64,000 nt of DNA. Source: Stachybotrys elegans (Eukaryota > Ascomycota > Sordariomycetes > Hypocreales > Stachybotryaceae). The notes under the pieces were generated by a model. It saw nothing but the letters and a program-made list of their open reading frames with translations. It did no database searches and was not told the origin of the DNA. The translations under genes were made by a program, and so were the position numbers. Within the stretch, counting starts at the first letter, position 1. Each line of letters opens with the position of its first letter. Below are positions 57,749 to 64,000 of this stretch, piece by piece. The stretch covers positions 310,001 to 374,000 of the forward strand of contig JAGPNK010000016.1 in assembly GCA_020746835.1 (NCBI GenBank), in the 5' to 3' direction.

Positions 57749-60347
57749 AGCATTTTCATGACATTAGAGGAGTTGTCCGTATAGGACGGGGATTAGAAAA
57801 AGAAGGAAAAAAGGACATGAAATTCAGTGGGTTTACATGTGCTACACGTGGTACACGTGGTCTGCGAGAAGAGTTCGGCATAGCATCGTAATGAGGAAGG
57901 GATAGTTAGCGATTATGTTCAGAAGTATCTTAGCGGGAAATGGTCAGAAAATATGGAATGCTGGGCAAGACCCTAGCACCTCTTCACCTATGGAATTATC
58001 ACTTGCTTGAAGAACTAGTCTGTGATACTGGGCGAGCAAAGTAAGACGCCTCGAAGGGATATGTGGCAGATTGATCTACTAACAAGGAAGAGAGTCCTGG
58101 AATGGCAGATAGAGTTACTTTGATGGAAGGCTGGGCACGAGGGCGTTGAGACGATGTCAAGTGGCCAACATGGTTGCCAGAGGCTGGTCGGGGAGGGAGC
58201 AAGGGGAGCTTGTTTGAGGAGGTTGGAAGAGGCTGGAAGAGGTTGGAAGCTGACGAGGCGTGAGGCATGCAAACCTGGGCTGGGATTTTGAAGGAAGAAA
58301 TGAAGTACGGCCGGCCAGAATGTCATGCAGCGGCTTGCGGGTTGAAGGATCTCGGGTGGCGCGAACCATGAGATGACAGATGACAGCGATGGTCGATCTA
58401 GGTCAAAGGAAGTGATGCTCACCCAGGATTCGGCCTTGCGCGCAGGAAGGGTGAGGTTGAGATTGCAAGTGCTATTTATATCATGGCAAGATGGGGATGA
58501 CAGAGAGAGGATTTGTGGAGAGAGGATTACCTACATACATACAGTAATGTCATACATATGTAGATACATGCAGGTACCTCTGCCTATGGATGCGGGACGC
58601 AGGATGCAGGATGCAGGATGCGGATGAATGCCATAGTACATATGTAAATTGTGGCAGGGTAAATGCCGACGTGGGCAAGAATGACGATGAGGCTGTCAAA
58701 CCGGCAGAGAACAATGATGGAGGGGAATGAATGGTGACTGTCAAGGAAAAGAAGAATTCAGGGGCTGGCTGGTGATTAGATGCAAGGGCACGGAACTCCA
58801 CTGGTGTTTCAAGCCCCTGCCTGGGTTGGGACGGGGGGCCGCCAAAAGAGGGGGCATGGAAGAAAAAAAAATGAGTGTGGGAGGGAGCAGCAGAAAGAAT
58901 GGGAGGCGGACTGTCTGCCGGCCAGTTTTGCTGTGCCGTGTCAGCGTCAGAGCGCGCCAGCCACCAGCACGCGTAAAGTGCTTGCATACGGAGCTAGTGC
59001 CTTTCCAGGCTGCTATGGTAGGTACCTGTACTTACTAACTTGTGTAGGTACATAGTAGGTACCAGGTGGTGCTGGGGCTGTTGGGCATGATGTCCAGTGT
59101 GTTTTTGCATAAAAGGCGAGATGAGGCGTGCCGTCAGGCCATGTGTTGCATTGTGCGAGATGATAGATTGCCATGACGCAAAAACCAACGAAAACCGGCT
59201 TCCCATAGTACAGGCAGTCTCATGCTCGGTTTTGATGGCTTCCCCGCCGCTGGTTTTCATTCGCTTTTTGCATCCCCACTGATGCCGGGTCTGGGTTTTT
59301 ATGGGGCTAGCACTAGTAGTGTTCCGGGCCAGGCTGTCTTCATGTTTCTTAACACGCTACTAGAGACCGGCCCGTTGACCCTTGGACCTCCTTGGATTTT
59401 TTTTGTGCCTTGGTTGAGAGGTGAGGTTGATTAGGTAGAAAAGCGCAGAGTGAAAATGATATGGAGAACCAAGGGGTGGTGTTATGCCGAGGAGGCTGTT
59501 AAAACAACCATGATTACTTACTGGAGAGGGGAGCCTGTTTGGACTGCTGCTGTGACATGGAACGAGGTATGACGAGAAACGGGGAAATCTGTAACTTTAG
59601 ACTGGGCGTGTTGAATCAATTCTTTGCCGGCTTGTTTGGCCCAGCCTCGTTCGTCCAGGTCCCGGGGCTGCTTCTTTTTATCTGCCCCCGAATCACCCCT
59701 TTAGCTGTAGGATGCTCGTCTTGGCCTGCCACTTTTGCCGTGTGCTAACTAACCTGGCCTTAGTAGGCTAACTGACGATATCATATCTCATCCTTTCTCC
59801 TTTTTATTTTTATTTTTATTCTCTATCGTTCATCTCTTTTATTCCAACCCCCGCCACCCCAAACGTCGTAGGAAGAAGAAGCATTACTGTCCGTACAAGC
59901 TTCTGTGGAGATCCTCCTTCCCTCGTCACCTACCTACCTGACCTGACCTGCCAACTTCATTTTCTCTCATTTTTATTCTGAGAAATTGCGCCTGCGGATC
60001 CTCCCACGACGGAACCACCCCCCGATCATCGTCTGCACTCTCCATCCATCGCGTCGCTTCTGTCGCCGCCGCCTTTGCCAATCGCTCAGCACGGCTCACC
60101 CGAACCCCCGAACCAAGGCCCTGGTCCCGTCCCGTCCGCAAATCTCGCTTCCTGCCCATGGTCCAGTCGTGTGGTAGTTGCGCCGCTCCCTCTGTCCGTT
60201 GTCCATACCAGTAGACGCTCGACGAGCCTGGTGCATCTACGGACTGGGTCTGGTCTGGAGGCTGTTGGTCCCCGACATCCTACCACCCTTGATCATCCTT
60301 TTTAGCTTCGAGACGGGGGTCCCTTAAGCCAGAACCCTCTGCCCACC
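57749..60347. other. Intergenic 2.6 kb before the polarity gene
   Basis: No supported gene. A GCAGGAT 7-bp repeat lies at 58600-58625. GTAGGTACC motifs cluster at 59020-59066 and TACCTACCTGACCTGACCTG at 59931-59952. TTTTTA repeats occupy 59800-59820. From about 59930 to 60347 the strand is C/T-rich and probably forms the leader of the next gene, whose start has a GCCCACCATGAC context. Confidence 0.45.
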
Positions 60348-63300
60348 ATGACGAGACCGTCCATTGTCCGTGCCGGTACGTTCTCCTTTTTTTTATCCAC
60401 GTCGAATCATAACCATCTCGACATCTAGCGACTGTCGCTGTTCTGCTGCATAACTTGTTCCCGTCTGCTTGGGCCAGCCTCCACGCGCGCGCGCAGCAGT
60501 CCCTCGTCCCCGTGCTCCCGCCGCCACCTCCCACAAACCTCTCCCCGTTGGCTGACTCTTAACGCCTCCAACCCGATAGACACGATCGATCTCCAAGATC
60601 GCGCTGCACCCTCGGCCAAGAACCATCCCGATCACGATCTCAACAAGTCGCGCGCAACCCACCTGAGCCCCCATCAAGCCGAGACCCTCAGAGAAGTCGC
60701 CGCAGAGGCCGCCGAAGAGGAAGCTCGCAGCCCCCGTGTTTCCGTACAGAACGGCAACGGCATCGATTTGCAAGCCTACGCCGAGGAGCTATCTGCCGGT
60801 GTCTCCAGCAAGACCACTTCCGGGATGAATCAGGACCAGGAGGACGCGCTGGCCATTGCCCAGAATGGCGGCATCTCGTCCTCGGACGAGGGCGACATGG
60901 ACGGCGATGATGGCGATCTTGATGACGATATGATGGACAGGATATCGAGCTCGCCCTCGATTGATGATGGTGCGTTGACTACTCTACTTACTGTCCCTTC
61001 TGGCCAAACCTCATCACTGCCCTCCCCCAAACTTCCTACTCATCCACCACCCCTGGATGTCCCCCAGCCACTTCACAAGCGCAACACGAGGCCACAGCAG
61101 GTTACGGTTGCGCCACGCCGAACCGCTCATCATCTTCGCGGTGAGTATATCTATGGGCTGTCCGAGTCCGACATCGAAAAGCAGTGCGCACCCTCCGACG
61201 ACATGCACTGCTGCGCCACAAACAACTATGCCGAGGCAGCTCGTTGGGAAATGGGCACGACAGACGATGAAGCGCACGGTCTGGGCTAGAAGGCTTTGGC
61301 CAGCGGCTGCAGGACTCAGCTCGATCCAATTTTGGAAATCGCAGAAACACTCACGGCAGGGCAGGAGCTTCTTTTGGCAACCAACAACCCGAGCCCAGAC
61401 AACCAATCTCCCGAAGATGATGATGACCTTGCTGCCCTTGATGATGCCAAACCCCTTGAACCGATCCCGGGAATGCAATGCTCACACCACGATGCAGAGG
61501 ATATTGATTTCAACTTTGTTTACGCGCTTCATACATTTGTCGCCACCGTCGAAGGCCAAGCGAATGCCACAAAGGGTGATACCATGGCATTGCTGGACGA
61601 CAGCAACAGCTACTGGTGGCTGGTCAGAGTTATCAAAGACAGCAGCATTGGTAGGTTCTCCCCTCAAATCCAGCTATAGGCTCAGCTAACCGTGAGCAGG
61701 TTATCTACCGGCTGAGCACATTGAGACGCCCACTGAAAGGCTGGCCCGTCTCAACAAGCACAGAAACGTTGATGTAAGGATAAATGCGACTGCCTAGAAC
61801 CACGACTGACCCTCATAGCTCTCTGCAAGCATGCTTGGCGACCAGGCTGCCAAACAAAAGAACTCGTTCAAGTCTATCCGAAAGCGACGCAAGACAGTCA
61901 CTTTCGCTGATCCCACATATGTCGACTACCAGGATCCCGACTTCTCCACGGATGAGGAAGACATCGAGGAGCTCTTCGGCAAGCAGCCCATGAGCGCTCA
62001 GCAGAAGATTGACCAGCAGCGCGAAGAGGAAGAACAGCAACGACAAAAGGAAGAGCAGCAAAAGTCCGACGCAGATGCCAGCCAGCAATCCAAGGGCGCA
62101 GACGCCCAATCGGAACCCAAGAAGGCTCAGCAGACATTGGCCGACGAGGAGCGGGTAGAGGAAAGCGCCAAGGTCCAGCCCCTCAAGCCTCGCATCAAGG
62201 AACCCAAGACGATAGAATCTGTCAAAGAGGAGACTGCCGAGGAACTGCTCGAAGACAAGCAAGGCAAGGCAAAGGAGCTGGAAGATGCTATCGACAACGA
62301 GCTTCTTGCTCCCAGGCAAACTAAGAATGGCACCCTGCGGAATACAGACTCCTTCTTCAAGGACGATACTGCCGAACCCAAGCGCATTACCCTCACCCCC
62401 AACCTGCTGCGAGATGACGATGGCCCTCGGGCCTCCAACGACTCTTTCACCAAGGACCTCAAGTCCCGGACAAGCCTGGACAAATTCGAAAAGGAGCTCA
62501 TGTCTGACAAGGAGAGGAAAAAGAAGGACAAGGAGAAGAAGGACAAGGAAAAGAAATCAGGTGGTCTCCGTGGCTTCTTCTCCCGCAGCAGCAAGAAGAA
62601 GACGTCCGAGGACGACGACGATTCGGGCAAGCGATCGATGGACACCAATTCGGAGCCGCGGGAAAGCGAGGACCCAATGGGTGCGGACAGTGCTTCTCCC
62701 GAGAAGCCCTCCACGCCCAGAGGCAAGCTGCAGAAGCCCCAGCCTCGCACCGAGCCATCGCCCACCCGGAAACCTTCCATCCGAACCGAGGGATCGCAGA
62801 AGCCGTACGCTCTGGATTACACGCGCACAAACGATGTGTCCAACGTTCCTCCTGCATCTATGCGTATAGTCAACCCTGAGACTAAGGAGGTGCAAGAGGT
62901 TCCCTCTAACAGGCCATACCCGCGTGAACAAAGCCTCGAGCGGGCCGCCTCGGCTGCCTCCAGGCGGGATGACAAGCAGGCTGCTTACGTGCCCGGCGTT
63001 AGGAGCGCAAGCGCTGGCCCTGATTCTCAGCCCCAGAGGACATATGTTGGACGGTCTCGCATGGATCTCGACGACTCGGACGATGTCATTGACGAGAAGG
63101 ACGAGGACCAGCTGTACCGGGAGAACGAGACTACCTCTGCAAGCATCCCAGCGCCTCAAAGGCCGGCACCAGTACCCGCCGAGACGGAGGAGTCGCAGAG
63201 TAGACTCACTCGTCCGCAGTTGCCAGGTGCATTCCCTGACAGCTACAACACTACGGGAAGCGACAAGACTATTACTCTTGCGCCCGTGTCTACCAACACG

Positions 63301-63771
63301 AATCACCTCGTAGACAGGCTCTCCGAGTCACCTATAGAAGTATCGCCAATGAGCCCAACGGGCCCCCCAGCTCTTATGGGCGACACGTCGTCTCAGGAGG
63401 TTCCCAGCCCCGAGACCTCCCCATCACCAGAGCTCATCCTGGCCGACGACTCGTCCAAGGACAGTCTATCGATGGAGAGCAGCAAGGAGCCAAGCTGGGA
63501 CGACTCCAAGCTACGGCAATTCTTCGACGAAGGCGACCACATTCGCGACCTTCTCCTCGTGGTCTACGACAAGACGGATGCAGTCCCGGCCAAGGACCAT
63601 CCTGTCGTGGGAGGACTCTTCCGGGAGCAAAATGCGAAATTGGCCGAGATTACTACAGTAAGTTTTGCCATATCATTTACGGTGAGGAGTAGCTAACATG
63701 AATGGTAGCAACTCGACAACATGCTCGGAGACTGGCTGGCAAGAAAGCAACGACTTCGCGGAACCGTATAA
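60348..63771 (+). CDS. SH3-domain cell polarity protein, Tea4/Bud14 (TeaC) type
   Basis: Cell-end marker that brings PP1 phosphatase and formins to growth sites. Exons: 60348-60375, 60580 to about 61278, about 61345-61650, 61700-61773, 61819-63657 and 63709-63771. The N-terminal part is acidic (SSSDEGDMDGDDGDLDDDMM, DRISSSPSIDDG). The SH3 domain is unmistakable: FNFVYALHTFVATVEGQANA, GDTMALLDDSNSYWWLVRV, KDSSIGYLPAEHIETPTERL. Directly after it, RRKTVTFAD (61885-61911) fits an RVxF-type PP1 docking site, then YVDYQDPDFSTDEEDIEELF. A long Glu/Lys-rich and Ser/Pro-rich region follows, ending ITTQLDNMLGDWLARKQR. An in-frame TAG at 61287-61289 must be removed: either a weak 66-nt intron 61279-61344, or a 204-nt intron from GTGAGT at 61141 to the same 3' site. 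Otherwise the gene is broken. Confidence 0.85.
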
Positions 63772-64000
63772 ACCGACCCCAGCAAGGGTATGCAGTCAGG
63801 TCCAACTACTTTGTCTTCCTCAGTCGCATCATGGTTGGCCATAAGCAACTTTACGCCACGCCTACATTTCAGAGTCTTCTTGCCCTATTCTGTCACCATG
63901 CCCGACATCGAGACATCAGCATGTCCATACCAAGCCAGCAGGTTACTAGGCATCATTCCCACAGGGACCGCGCGGAGTCTGCGGCACATTTCTACATGCC
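63772..64000. other. 3' side of the polarity gene at the window end
   Basis: Only 229 bases remain. No start of a further gene is recognisable; it is probably 3' UTR. Confidence 0.4.

Noticed and set aside
61141..61239. 99-nt in-frame intron with a GTGAGT donor in the polarity gene
   Set aside because: It preserves frame but does not remove the TAG at 61287, so it cannot by itself rescue the gene.
61057..61689. 210-codon frame overlapping the polarity gene in another frame
   Set aside because: It would disrupt the clearly conserved SH3 coding frame, and its own translation is basic and low complexity.

Overview
The window is nuclear DNA of a GC-rich filamentous ascomycete (Pezizomycotina, most likely a Sordariomycete, possibly Hypocreales). 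The evidence is genes broken by short 45-70 nt introns with GTRNGT...CTRAC...YAG signals, long CT-rich leaders, C-ending codon preference, and fungal families such as a BDM-1-type phosducin-like protein, a Zn(II)2Cys6 regulator and a Tea4/Bud14 SH3 protein. I place 15 protein genes. I see no tRNA or rRNA gene, no transposon and no CRISPR array.

Layout. At 0-31 kb eight plus-strand genes follow each other: the 3' end of a CDC27/APC3-like TPR gene, acetoacetyl-CoA synthetase, the heterotrimeric G-protein beta subunit, a phosducin-like protein (the G-beta folding partner) 5.5 kb further on, a large single-pass membrane protein of unknown function, RanBP1/Yrb1, a Taf14-type YEATS protein and a 1000-residue Zn2Cys6 transcription factor. 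At 31-42 kb three genes lie on the minus strand: a 1228-residue protein with an N-terminal ADF-homology domain, a Ptc1-like PP2C phosphatase, and the ESCRT-III subunit Vps2. Vps2 is divergent from the mitofusin Fzo1 (plus, 42.9-45.7 kb). Fzo1 is tail-to-tail with TOM22 (minus, 46.3-46.9 kb), so two mitochondrial outer-membrane proteins are neighbours. A 7.5 kb block without a recognisable gene follows. Its right part looks like the promoter and long leader of NAD-specific glutamate dehydrogenase (54.4-57.7 kb). The window closes with the Tea4/Bud14-like polarity gene (60.3-63.8 kb).

Functional links. G-beta with phosducin-like protein and Fzo1 with TOM22 are the only neighbour pairs with a clear biochemical connection; the rest is ordinary housekeeping and signalling content. 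Acetoacetyl-CoA synthetase and NAD-glutamate dehydrogenase are both catabolic or salvage carbon-nitrogen enzymes but lie 50 kb apart.

I found no clear new multi-gene system. The best leads are the uncharacterised membrane protein at 18.8-20.6 kb, whose layout resembles a nuclear-envelope/ER autophagy receptor; a 69-codon ATG-initiated upstream ORF in the TOM22 leader; an in-frame stop inside the polarity gene; a probable one-base frame change at the CDC27 C-terminus; and the gene-poor 47-54 kb block with a 32-bp tandem repeat. All exon boundaries were read by eye and are not supported by transcript data.
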